In this document: in pieces, positions 39,647-47,728 of the stretch | Numbering within the stretch: the stretch's first letter is position 1 | How the letters are laid out: every line of letters begins with the position of its first letter | Virus record (IMG/VR): IMGVR_UViG_3300029258_005166 | Span: 1 to 64,000 of that record | Length of the DNA stretch: 64,000 nt | Reading direction: 5' to 3' (one strand) | Source: a virus | Notes under the pieces: model-generated | Seen by the model: only the letters and a program-made list of their open reading frames with translations | Told to the model about the DNA's origin: nothing | The model's database searches: none | Translations under genes and position numbers: made by a program

Positions 39647-39917
39647 TTTTCTCCTTTTGCTTTTGTCTTTTCTCGCAGGCTTTTTGGGCGGTTTCTTTCT
39701 TAGTATGTTCGCTGATAATCTCCCAGCATTTATTATTATTTAGTTCCTCAGCGTACCATTTATCAGCCCATTTTTGCTTCTTCGGGGCTTGCTCCCCATA
39801 CCTTATATGAGAAAAAACTACCCGATATTTCCCGCATTTCGTGCCCCAAATCTTGCGATCTGCCACTATCGTTTGGTCCTTTCGACAGCGTTTGTTCCAG
39901 ACCAGGGGTTTAATCAT
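39495..39917 (-). CDS. Basic protein overlapping the HhH gene
   Basis: 140 residues: a globular-looking N-terminal half (RKIWGTKCGKYRVVFSHIRYG) and a Lys/Arg-rich, low-complexity tail. The tail (about the last 50 codons) is encoded by the same bases as the HhH linker in another frame. The start overlaps the split glycosylase stop (ATGA); GGAGG precedes it by 9 bases. Unknown function. Confidence 0.6.
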   Translation of the reverse strand: MIKPLVWNKRCRKDQTIVADRKIWGTKCGKYRVVFSHIRYGEQAPKKQKWADKWYAEELNNNKCWEIISEHTKKETAQKACEKRQKQKEKNAAKLERLEKKKSRRRRISRTRARTTKQTRATKHTKTDSKIERSKRRRAS

Positions 39918-40249
39918 GAAATAGTGCCTCCATTAACTTGATCCCTTAGTTTGAGCAGAAGTTGAATGTCGTCCCATGTGTCCTTTTTCGCTTTGGGATT
40001 GCGAAGCAAGTATGAAGGATGATACCACACCAAAAACCAATAGCGGCTCCCAGTCTCATAAACTTTTCCTCGCAATGGTCCCAACGCTTGTATTTCTCCC
40101 AGAAAATTCTCTGCCGCATATTTTCCAAGACAGACAACAAACCTCGGATTTATTATTTCAAGCTGAAGATCAAAGATCGGCCTGCAATTCTTGATTTCTT
40201 CGGGTTTGGGATTTCGATTGTCAGGTGGCCAACATTTCAAGACGTTCAT
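39914..40249 (-). CDS. Family 4 uracil-DNA glycosylase, C-terminal fragment
   Basis: The C-terminal half of a UDG4: NVLKCWPPDNRNP with the third cluster Cys, a fourth Cys nine to ten residues on, and the catalytic YHPSY motif. I use the ATG at 40249 (112 residues); the same frame stays open to 40315. It lies in a frame shifted by one base from the N-terminal fragment, which it overlaps by 29 bases. Confidence 0.75.
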   Translation of the reverse strand: MNVLKCWPPDNRNPKPEEIKNCRPIFDLQLEIINPRFVVCLGKYAAENFLGEIQALGPLRGKVYETGSRYWFLVWYHPSYLLRNPKAKKDTWDDIQLLLKLRDQVNGGTIS

Positions 40250-40526
40250 CTTTCTCAGGGTCCAAACCTCCACTTTCCAAAATGTTGTCGAGCAATTTGC
40301 CTGCCCGACCCACAAAGGCTAATCCCTCTCTATTCTCGTCACGACCTGGAGCTTCTCCCACCAACACAATATCTGCATCGGGATTTCCTGACTTCGCTAA
40401 CTGATTGTCTTCCTCGTAATTTATATTGTCAAAGACAATTTGTGTTCTGTTAGCAACTAATTCTGGACATTTTTGACATTCACAAACTTTTGCTTTTAAC
40501 AATTTAAGCATTTCTAGTTTTGTCAT
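40221..40526 (-). CDS. Family 4 uracil-DNA glycosylase, N-terminal fragment
   Basis: Residues 1-~86 fit the UDG4 start: Fe-S ligands in VCECQKC (two of the four cluster Cys), catalytic VLVGEAPGRDEN and LAFVGRAGKLLD. The frame then runs into a spurious end (the last ~12 residues) instead of the expected cluster-Cys segment, which is in the next frame. AGGA precedes the ATG. UDG removes uracil from DNA. Confidence 0.75.
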   Translation of the reverse strand: MTKLEMLKLLKAKVCECQKCPELVANRTQIVFDNINYEEDNQLAKSGNPDADIVLVGEAPGRDENREGLAFVGRAGKLLDNILESGGLDPEKDERLEMLAT

Positions 40527-40531
40527 TTTGA

Positions 40532-40774
40532 TTATTCCTGCTTAAACGGTTTACCGTCATCTTCTTTCCAAAATCGTCCATTCAAAAAGACAAATTCAGT
40601 TCCTAATTGAACAAATGCCTCATCACCACGCTCATTGAAATATCGTGTGATAACATTAGGAGAATTAACTGGTCCATTGAGGGAAGGAGTAATTTTTACC
40701 TCTTGTGAAACATATAACTTATCTTTGTTGCCATCTGCATCAATTATGGGTATAATTCTCACTTCGTTTTGCAT
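40532..40774 (-). CDS. Hypothetical protein, 80 aa
   Basis: A beta-rich small protein (EVRIIPIIDADGNKDKLYV...) with no known domain. It overlaps the nuclease-like gene by 16 bases. A TATAAATA on the minus strand near 40794 could serve as a late promoter. Lies in the AT-rich island. Confidence 0.5.
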   Translation of the reverse strand: MQNEVRIIPIIDADGNKDKLYVSQEVKITPSLNGPVNSPNVITRYFNERGDEAFVQLGTEFVFLNGRFWKEDDGKPFKQE

Positions 40775-41400
40775 GAATCGTTCTCCATCTTTTTATTTAT
40801 AGCATCTACTAACTTTGTCATAGGACGCAAGGTATCAACAGGCAATACATAATTTAAGTGACCGTTGCCTTTGCGTCCTGGTTCTACGTTGCATTTTTCG
40901 ACATCTTGCTTTAAGGCAAATCCTGTCATAACAACAATTGCGGACTTCTTCTCTCGATTTTCTTGTTCAATATATGCACATACGAAAATGTCTTTATCAA
41001 GAGGAATCTTCTTTCCCCATTCATTTGTGTGATATATCAACACATCCTCACGGTATCGCATCGCACATTTCATATCAGCTTTATATCCGAAAATTAAATT
41101 GTCTTGCCGATCTCCACCACGCTTATATTCCGTATCAACAGGCAATCCAGTTAATTTACCAAAAGCCATTTGTGCTAAAATGCCAGTTCGGGCAGGTTTG
41201 TATTTATCATCTTTTGTTGCTCCTAAACCTGCTCCATAAGCCCCTGGTTTCGAGTTTCCCCAAAAATTACCTCCTTGTGAGGCTCGCTCGCATTCTTCAT
41301 ATTCTTGCCCCTCGACTTCTACTACAATACATTCTTTTTCTCTTCCATTAAATTGCCGTTTCGCAATTTGTGGCTGAAAAATCTTCGTTGGATGATACAT
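40759..41400 (-). CDS. PD-(D/E)XK nuclease-like protein, possible restriction enzyme
   Basis: About 213 residues. The middle shows an order typical of restriction-like nucleases: GGDRQDNLIFGYKADMKC (Asp...Asp-x-Lys) and a following strand DIFVCAYIEQE. It lies directly beside a DNA adenine methylase and overlaps it by 53 bases, so it may be its restriction partner. ATG 41400 (AAAGGA upstream) chosen over 41424. Family assignment tentative. Confidence 0.55.
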   Translation of the reverse strand: MYHPTKIFQPQIAKRQFNGREKECIVVEVEGQEYEECERASQGGNFWGNSKPGAYGAGLGATKDDKYKPARTGILAQMAFGKLTGLPVDTEYKRGGDRQDNLIFGYKADMKCAMRYREDVLIYHTNEWGKKIPLDKDIFVCAYIEQENREKKSAIVVMTGFALKQDVEKCNVEPGRKGNGHLNYVLPVDTLRPMTKLVDAINKKMENDSCKTK

Positions 41401-42343
41401 TAAAAATCCTTTCATTAAGAACATCCTTGATTATACATCCACTAGGATAAATTAGCAATTCCATTTTTGTTCTTGTCAGCCGTTCGCCTGTCTTCTTATC
41501 TTTCAAGGCTGTAATGCTATAATTCACTCCATCAATTTCTTCGATAAATGCCCAATTATATAAATCCCTAATTTCTGGACAATCATCATAAGATAAGACC
41601 CATTGATGTTTCGTATTTTTTAATGAAGTAGCCAAACGATGATGGTCTTCCTCGGTGAAGCCATGTTGATATAAGTCATTGCCTTTCACAAAATACGGTG
41701 GATCGAGATAAATTACAGCATCGTTTTCGGTGTCATCAATAACATCAGCAAAATCCAGGCAAGTGCATCTGTTCTTTCTAATTGAAAGCCCAACCATTTT
41801 TGTATGAAGTTGGTCAATTTTCTTGCAAATATAATCAGGCGACCAACGACAATCAATTGGATACTTAACTTCATCAGTCATACCACGTCCAGCAATATTT
41901 TCTTTTTTTCGCCCACCGAGCGGGCCACCTGACATTGTGCCAAGACCTGAATATGAAATTTGATGGATTGCTAATTTCATAAAACCATATTGAGCGATTT
42001 CTTCGGCAGTTTTGGGTTTTGTTGGATTTTCCGCAGTAAGTTCTGTTTTGAAATCATCAAACTTTTTCACTGATGGCGTGAATTTATTAACCAATTTTTT
42101 CAAAAAGTCAGGATGTTGAATAACGGAAGTCCAAAGGCAGGAAATGCCTAAGTCATTATCATTGATCCATAGTTTCTTAATCAATGTATTATCTTGAAGA
42201 ACTTTCAATCCGATACTGCCACCACCAAAGAAAGGTTCTCGATATTCAAGATTATGTCCGTTTGCAATTGTGTCTAACCGAGCGGCAATTTGATTTCTTA
42301 ATTTACTTTTTCCGCCTGGATACCTAAAAAAGCTCATTGTCAT
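41348..42343 (-). CDS. dam: Dam-type DNA N6-adenine methyltransferase (D12 class)
   Basis: 331 residues. SAM-binding FRYPGGKSKL near the start and catalytic DPPY (YLDPPYF) near residue 215, both in Dam order. AGGAG lies 5 bases before the ATG at 42343; a longer frame lacks one. It methylates adenine in a short DNA site, which cannot be predicted here. Adjacent to a nuclease-like gene and a serine recombinase. Confidence 0.92.
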   Translation of the reverse strand: MTMSFFRYPGGKSKLRNQIAARLDTIANGHNLEYREPFFGGGSIGLKVLQDNTLIKKLWINDNDLGISCLWTSVIQHPDFLKKLVNKFTPSVKKFDDFKTELTAENPTKPKTAEEIAQYGFMKLAIHQISYSGLGTMSGGPLGGRKKENIAGRGMTDEVKYPIDCRWSPDYICKKIDQLHTKMVGLSIRKNRCTCLDFADVIDDTENDAVIYLDPPYFVKGNDLYQHGFTEEDHHRLATSLKNTKHQWVLSYDDCPEIRDLYNWAFIEEIDGVNYSITALKDKKTGERLTRTKMELLIYPSGCIIKDVLNERIFNVSSNEDFSATNCETAI

Positions 42344-42371
42344 GGTTCTCCTAGTTCTTATTATATTTGTT

Positions 42372-44444
42372 TTATACTTCTGTTGCAACGGCAACTTCTA
42401 ATTCCTTAACTGAAAGAAATTGTCCTTTCTCGTTGCGTTGTATTTTTTGCTTTTTCTTACTTTCTGATATTTTCTTACGAGTTTCTTCATTCATTGGCTT
42501 TCCCAGACGGCAATTCCTACGTCCGTTGTATTTTTCATTGATCGCTTTAAATTCTTTTGAGTCCAAAATTTGTTTCGGAATAAATGGATTGACCGAGATT
42601 ATTTCAACTCGACATATTTTACAGATGTTGTTTTTCTCGCCAGTCGTGTCAAAATGCAATTTGATTTCTTTAAGATGAGGACGTAACAAAATTGCTTTGT
42701 CTTCACCGCTCGCTTGTAATACGTCTTTGCAAAGAGTTTCAATGGTCGAAGCCATTTTCAATAAATGTTCTTTGGCACGACGATATTCTGGCACTAAAGA
42801 AACCAGATTCGCTTCTAGCACTTCAATTTCTAGTTGTTTATCCTTGATGAATTGTTTAACATCGGGGTCGTCTGCTATATCACTGAATTTCAAAATCAAT
42901 TTTTGTTTTTCAGATTTTAGATCAGCGATTTTAGATTTTACCGACTGACTGGCTTCATCAAATATTTCTTGATATGTAAGCTCGAAATAATCAGCATTGG
43001 CATCAGTTGCCGTATATTTCCAAGCACGTTTTTGGAAATTCTTGGTCTTTTCTTCGTCGGTTTCGCCAGGAAGGTTTGTCAAAATAAATCGGTACATCTT
43101 CTGGGCGACTTCGCCGCAAAACTCATTGGCATTGGATGACTTCACTTTCTCACAAAGAGCGGTATAACTTTGTCCAAGCCATTTAAGCCAATTGTCGATT
43201 ATTTCATGGATAACATCGGCTTTGACAGCACCACATTTATTACAGCGATAATTTTTTGACGGCTTCCATTTTGTGCTATTGGAGACATAAAGAATATCTT
43301 GACAATTATCACAGAACAAAAAACACTTCGCCCAAAAATCACCTAAATTAGCTCGTCGTAATCGTTTATAATCAGTTTGATTGTCTTTGAGGTATTTGTT
43401 TATTCTATCCCATTGCTCCACCGAAATAATGCGAATGGACGTTCGTTCTTCTTCGGTTAGAGGGACGACAACTATCTCGGTATTCAACCGAGCAGTTTTG
43501 GCTTTCGAGACTTGATTATCAATTGGATAACCCTTGTAGATTGAATTTGTTAATATGCACTTGATCGTCTTGGCACCCCACTGCGAACTCATACTTTTGA
43601 TGTTTTTCGCATTCAAAATACAAGCAATTTCGTGCGAGGTTTTATAGTTTGGAGCATCAGCCAGATCAAAGATTTCTTTTATAATTTTGGCACGTTCGAC
43701 ATTGATGATTTCTGTTTTTCGGTCGCCTTTTTCCATTGACGGGGCAGACGTAAGCAACACCCAATTATGACCATCTTGAACCCATTGATCGTGATATGCT
43801 TCTCGCTTGCCATCTGGTAATTCTTTCCATCGCATCAATGCGTAATTGGCACGACTTCTGGTATTTTTAGGTGGATCAGTCCAGTGTCGTCCCTCACATT
43901 TTTTGTAGCCATCGTAAATGACCTTATATTTGAAGGTTCCTTCACGATTGAACACAATCCAGTCGTATCCATAAGCACACATTTTGCCAGGGCTAGATTT
44001 TTTCTCAATGGTTTTGCGACGGGCAATTTGAGTTCTATATCCTTTCTTTTCTATTTCGGCAGAAGAAGCCAGTTGATTTTGCACTGTTCTCATTGTTGAC
44101 GCAAGATCGTTCATATCAACAATTTGTTCATCATTGGCAGTGATGATTTTTATATCCAACTGCTTCAAAGAGGTGATGAAAAACCCAATTTCGGCAGGAT
44201 TTTTGAAGCCAATTCTATCGTGATCTCGATAAATGACATATTCTGGTTTGGTGGTTTTTAATTTAGAAATTAAATTTTGTGCTTCATCGAGCATGTCCCA
44301 GCGTGGTACGCCATTTAATGTTATTTCATCAATCATTTTCCAACCCATTTTGCTAATAAACGGATCAATTATCATGTCTTGATTAGACAGTTCCATCGGG
44401 TCAGAAACATTGGATTTTCTTCTTATTTTAACACAAGTAGTCAT
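42372..44444 (-). CDS. Large serine recombinase with NUMOD-like C-terminus
   Basis: 690 residues. Resolvase-type catalytic domain (about 1-170; VKIRRKSNVS holds the probable nucleophile Ser, and DRIGF lacks the usual second Arg), then a recombinase domain (SHEIACILNAKNI, ILTNSIYKGYP), a Zn-ribbon (CDNC ... CNKC near 385-415), and a long coiled coil. The last ~40 residues (NEETRKKISESKKK) look like a NUMOD3 motif found in homing endonucleases. CGGAG directly before the ATG. Such enzymes integrate or excise mobile DNA. Confidence 0.88.
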   Translation of the reverse strand: MTTCVKIRRKSNVSDPMELSNQDMIIDPFISKMGWKMIDEITLNGVPRWDMLDEAQNLISKLKTTKPEYVIYRDHDRIGFKNPAEIGFFITSLKQLDIKIITANDEQIVDMNDLASTMRTVQNQLASSAEIEKKGYRTQIARRKTIEKKSSPGKMCAYGYDWIVFNREGTFKYKVIYDGYKKCEGRHWTDPPKNTRSRANYALMRWKELPDGKREAYHDQWVQDGHNWVLLTSAPSMEKGDRKTEIINVERAKIIKEIFDLADAPNYKTSHEIACILNAKNIKSMSSQWGAKTIKCILTNSIYKGYPIDNQVSKAKTARLNTEIVVVPLTEEERTSIRIISVEQWDRINKYLKDNQTDYKRLRRANLGDFWAKCFLFCDNCQDILYVSNSTKWKPSKNYRCNKCGAVKADVIHEIIDNWLKWLGQSYTALCEKVKSSNANEFCGEVAQKMYRFILTNLPGETDEEKTKNFQKRAWKYTATDANADYFELTYQEIFDEASQSVKSKIADLKSEKQKLILKFSDIADDPDVKQFIKDKQLEIEVLEANLVSLVPEYRRAKEHLLKMASTIETLCKDVLQASGEDKAILLRPHLKEIKLHFDTTGEKNNICKICRVEIISVNPFIPKQILDSKEFKAINEKYNGRRNCRLGKPMNEETRKKISESKKKQKIQRNEKGQFLSVKELEVAVATEV

Positions 44445-44461
44445 CTCCGAATTTTCCTTTT

Positions 44462-44483
44462 TGATACCTTATATAGAGTATCA
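44462..44483. repeat. 22-base near-palindrome before recombinase gene
   Basis: TGATAC...GTATCA arms around a TATATA centre, 18 of 22 bases symmetric, 18 bases before the recombinase start codon. Plausible operator or recombination site; no second copy found in the window. Confidence 0.5.
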
Positions 44484-44520
44484 TTTACAGAAATTTTCAG
44501 AGAAAATCCGAAAATAATTT

Positions 44521-44659
44521 GACCTATAAAAGAACAGTCGGAGAAGGCAGAAAGTGTCTAAAAATACCTGATGCGGGAGTGGTTTAGACCAGAAGGGTCA
44601 AGATAGCCGAATAAAACGGCTAATTAGAGAAGCAAGGATTGCCCCGACCTAGAACAGTC
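44521..44659. repeat. Structured spacer flanked by direct repeat
   Basis: GACCTA....AGAACAGTC at 44521-44539 recurs (without the 5-base insert) at 44646-44659. Between them lie a GTCTAAA/TTTAGAC inverted repeat and an AGCCG/CGGCT hairpin. No tRNA fits. It may mark an element boundary or a structured RNA. Confidence 0.45.
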
Positions 44660-44683
44660 TGAATGCGAAACTCAACAAGTTCC

Positions 44684-45517
44684 TTACACTTCTTGCACTT
44701 GGCTATCTTCTGCCCCAGTTGTTTTAGTAGATCTTTTTTCGTCGTCATACTTGTAATTTACCTTAAATCCATTTTCTTGGACGAAAAGGAGGGTGTTAAG
44801 CATGGAAGCTGGCATTCCCATGTCGCTCCAAAAACCAGATATGTAGTTTACGCTCATCTTTCCCAATTGGAAATACTCATTGTTGATGTCGGTGATTTCC
44901 AATTCGCCTCTGTCACTGATATTCAAACGATTCGCGATTTCATAGACATGCCGTGTGTAAAGATACAGCCCAGTTACCGCCCAATTCCCCTTAGGCTTTC
45001 TAGGCTTTTCTTCAATGTAATGTCTCTGGCCTGCCACCGTGTATACGCCAAATCGTTCGGGATCGGGAACTTCTTTTACAAAAATCGAGGCAAGCGGCGG
45101 ATCATAGCCACGACGGTGATTGATTTCAAATATATCGAATTGCTTTTTGAAAAGGTCTTCGTAGAAATTGTCGCCCAAAATGACGGCAAAGGGATCGTCT
45201 TGAGTAAAATCTTCTGCCAATTTTAAGGCAGATGCGATGCCTAATTCAACATGTGCAACATCTTGAACCTTGTAGGTAAATCTCGCCCCGAAGTTCCATC
45301 CATCCCCCAGATTTTCGATTATAGATCCGCTGTGTTCCCTACTGGAAATGACAAGAATATCTGTAATACCACTCCGAATCAACGTATTGATCGGATAGAA
45401 AATCATCGGGACGGCTCCATCATTTCCCGAATACAAAGGACACAGATGTTTGTTGGTTGCTAGGGTCGAAGGTCGCATCCTCGTTCCATAGCCACCTGCT
45501 AAAATAACCCCTCTCAT
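44684..45517 (-). CDS. Nucleotidyltransferase, RmlA-like
   Basis: 277 residues, sugar-1-phosphate nucleotidyltransferase. Signature GGYGTRM near the start, then NKHLCPLY, FYPINTLIRSGI and ILGDNFYED. It would make a dNDP/UDP-sugar from a hexose-1-phosphate; RmlA uses dTTP, but the choice of nucleotide is not proved. AGGGGG 6 bases before the ATG. Nine bases downstream of yqgE, so one operon. Confidence 0.88.
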   Translation of the reverse strand: MRGVILAGGYGTRMRPSTLATNKHLCPLYSGNDGAVPMIFYPINTLIRSGITDILVISSREHSGSIIENLGDGWNFGARFTYKVQDVAHVELGIASALKLAEDFTQDDPFAVILGDNFYEDLFKKQFDIFEINHRRGYDPPLASIFVKEVPDPERFGVYTVAGQRHYIEEKPRKPKGNWAVTGLYLYTRHVYEIANRLNISDRGELEITDINNEYFQLGKMSVNYISGFWSDMGMPASMLNTLLFVQENGFKVNYKYDDEKRSTKTTGAEDSQVQEV

Positions 45518-45526
45518 GTTTGCCCC

Positions 45527-46096
45527 CTAATTCAATCTAACGTCAGTTGGAACGTGATTAAGTCCCAATTGTTGCCATTTTTGTCGGCTCAAAGCCATAT
45601 AGCCTTTCTTCCATACGTCAGGTACATACATGCGATCAGGATCGGTGCCAAAGATTATGTCGAACTGGGGAACCTCTTGGGGAAAAACCAACCAACCAAA
45701 ATTGGCAATTTCATTTTCCAATTGTTCTCTGTCCCATTTGGCATAACCTGTTAAAATTCGAAAAGAGTCCTTGGAGATGACAATCTGATTCAATTTGTCG
45801 CTTGTCATGCTCCAATAGAGTCCCGGAAGAACTTCATCTTCGGAAAACTCGGGGCTTTTATGAATCGCATGCATGGGCCCAAATACAGGTCCACCAAAGT
45901 AGATCGAATCTTCCCGTTGACACTTGCAATTGGTATCGAGATCAGACCAGACTTCTTTCAGGGATTGTCCAATTGGCCTATTTAAGATAGCCCCCGTTAC
46001 CAAGTCCTCGTCTTCTCTGAGAATCAGAACTAGGCTACGACGGAACTCGTCGGGCCGCCCAGGAGAGGCAATAAGTAACTGACCAACTCGGCTCAT
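45527..46096 (-). CDS. yqgE: YqgE/AlgH family protein
   Basis: 189 residues matching UPF0301: GQLLIASPGRPDEFRRSLVLIL at the start, TGAILNRPIG, YFGGPVFG and NEIANFGWLVFP. Cellular members have no agreed role (AlgH was linked to redox and alginate regulation). AAGGAAG precedes the ATG. It is rare in phages and lies before the RmlA-like gene. Confidence 0.85.
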   Translation of the reverse strand: MSRVGQLLIASPGRPDEFRRSLVLILREDEDLVTGAILNRPIGQSLKEVWSDLDTNCKCQREDSIYFGGPVFGPMHAIHKSPEFSEDEVLPGLYWSMTSDKLNQIVISKDSFRILTGYAKWDREQLENEIANFGWLVFPQEVPQFDIIFGTDPDRMYVPDVWKKGYMALSRQKWQQLGLNHVPTDVRLN

Positions 46097-46145
46097 AGGT
46101 CTTCCTTTCTGACCTATTGTAGCTTAGACTTTGCTTTCTGTAAAG

Positions 46146-46718
46146 TTAGCCCTCTTTGATAATCTGTACTCCCGACATTGGATCTTCGTTCAAAAGTTTC
46201 TCTGTCCCATCTTTGGGGGATGTTGGAACCTCGTTAAGGGGCTGCGGTTCTGTCGGTGGGACTACGTGTTCTACAGTGCCCTCTGCGGTTACTTGATCCG
46301 GTTGATTCAAAATCAGTTTTTCTTCCATTTCCTCTTCCTTTGCTTCATTAAGCGGTTCTAGTTCGGCCTCAGGTTGGGTTTCAGGTCTCGATTCGGATTC
46401 TTCCGGTGGACGAACGGTCTTAACCAAAATGGCCTCGCGATTCCTTACGCACTGCATAAAATAATCGTCCCCGTCCCATTCTCCGCTTCCTGGCACCGTT
46501 GTGCCATCTGAATTGTATACTACAGGGCCAACAACCGTGACCGATTCTCCGGTCAAAACGGAGATACCCGGCTTGGGAAGTTCTAAAGTGGCTTTATTTC
46601 GATTGCGGAATCGATATAAGCCCTTTCCTTGAAGATGATGGTCCATAAGTGCTTTCCTTTCGGCCATCTTCTCATATTTTGTCTTTTTGCGTCTAGACGT
46701 AACGTGTCTTGTTGTCAT
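46146..46718 (-). CDS. Protein with globular centre and acidic tail
   Basis: 190 residues. A basic start (RRKKTKYEKM), a beta-rich middle (about 40-100; SVTVVGPVVYNS, GEWDGDDYFMQCVRN) and a Glu/Pro-rich tail. ATG 46718 follows GAGGT at 5 bases; the longer frame crosses the dispersed repeat. Possibly a virion or head protein; not recognised. Confidence 0.55.
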   Translation of the reverse strand: MTTRHVTSRRKKTKYEKMAERKALMDHHLQGKGLYRFRNRNKATLELPKPGISVLTGESVTVVGPVVYNSDGTTVPGSGEWDGDDYFMQCVRNREAILVKTVRPPEESESRPETQPEAELEPLNEAKEEEMEEKLILNQPDQVTAEGTVEHVVPPTEPQPLNEVPTSPKDGTEKLLNEDPMSGVQIIKEG

Positions 46719-46742
46719 GCTGACCTCATTTCTAGTTGTTAG

Positions 46743-46771
46743 TTGTGAATACGAAGCCTCCACAATGGCAT
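46743..46771. repeat. 29-base dispersed repeat, copy 2
   Basis: Matches 18451-18479 at 26 of 29 positions. It lies in the leader region of the gene at 46146, between a terminator and the gene's ribosome site. Confidence 0.6.
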
Positions 46772-46828
46772 TAAAAGAGTGACATTAAGAAAATATCACA
46801 CTCTATTTATTAACCGAGGGTAAAAAAT

Positions 46829-46859
46829 AACCCACTTTCGCCGTAGGCGAAAGTGGGTT
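46829..46859. terminator. Bidirectional Rho-independent terminator
   Basis: A 14-base-pair perfect stem with a GTA loop; T runs follow on both strands. It ends the minus-strand gene 46903 and insulates the gene at 46146. Confidence 0.87.
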
Positions 46860-46902
46860 TTTTCGATCCGTTCGGAAAGGAGGTTTAACACCTTACGGTG
46901 CT

Positions 46903-47676
46903 TTATTTTTTCCTGCCCATAATCTGAGCATCAAGATCGGTTGTTGCTTTTCTTGGATTCATCCAAAACTTTGGATATTGGGCACTGAAGTAAGCGGGCG
47001 GATAATTGGCACTCCAACCAGTACGAGCCCGTTGTTCTTCAGTCGCTTCCTCTCCCTTCGGGGAATCTGTTTCTTCACCTTGAGGAACATCTGCGGGTTC
47101 AGCGGCAGGTTCTTCACCGATTCTGGTTTGCGGTGCGAATCCGGGTTCACCCGGTTTTGGACCGATACCATCCCAGAATCTTTCATTTGGGTCAGCATTA
47201 ACCATACGATTTACGCTGGTCCACCAGCCTTTTTCCTCATCTGTTAAAGTGGATTCCTTTTTCATCCCTTTGCCACAATTTTTGCCGGAACACTTCTTCT
47301 TGAACTTGGGCTCAAGATCTTCGTCTTCGTCGCCATTGCCGAGTTTCTTCTTCAGCTTAATCTTGATGTCCTCTTCACCCTCGTCTTCTTCTTCCTCGGG
47401 CTCTTCTTCCTCGGGCTCTTCAACATCAACATCGGGCTTCTCTTCAACATCAATGTCTTCTTCATCTTCTTCTTCGGGCTCGGGTTCGGGCTCTACGTCA
47501 GCAAGCATTTTTTTCTTGCCTTTCTTCTTTTTGGCCTCTTCCAGGGCTTCATCCTCTTCCAGTTCAGGATGGGAACCCATAACACCCAGCGAATTGGGAG
47601 TGCGAAGACCGAGGGGTGTAGGCCCTGCGGCTAGAAAGGATTCGTTGTAAAGTTTGTAATCTTTATAGGATAGCAT
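46903..47676 (-). CDS. Acidic low-complexity protein with leader-like start
   Basis: 257 residues. MLSYKDYKLYNESF resembles the leader pattern with Tyr for Phe/Trp. The middle (about 60-130) is almost all Glu, Asp, Pro and Lys; a CSGKNCGK cluster follows; the end is Trp/Pro-rich. GAGGT precedes the ATG. Candidate internal or scaffold-like protein. Confidence 0.6.
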   Translation of the reverse strand: MLSYKDYKLYNESFLAAGPTPLGLRTPNSLGVMGSHPELEEDEALEEAKKKKGKKKMLADVEPEPEPEEEDEEDIDVEEKPDVDVEEPEEEEPEEEEDEGEEDIKIKLKKKLGNGDEDEDLEPKFKKKCSGKNCGKGMKKESTLTDEEKGWWTSVNRMVNADPNERFWDGIGPKPGEPGFAPQTRIGEEPAAEPADVPQGEETDSPKGEEATEEQRARTGWSANYPPAYFSAQYPKFWMNPRKATTDLDAQIMGRKK

Positions 47677-47728
47677 TGATCTACCTCACTTAAGTTGTCG
47701 CGATAACTAATTTATATAGGAGGTTGCC

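Noticed and set aside
44521-44659. Possible tRNA or group I intron end
   Set aside because: No cloverleaf or T-loop and no intron core could be fitted.
46743-46771. The 29-base repeat as a small peptide gene (both copies can be read as a short peptide with similar first residues)
   Set aside because: No ribosome site and the frames end differently; similarity is at the DNA level.
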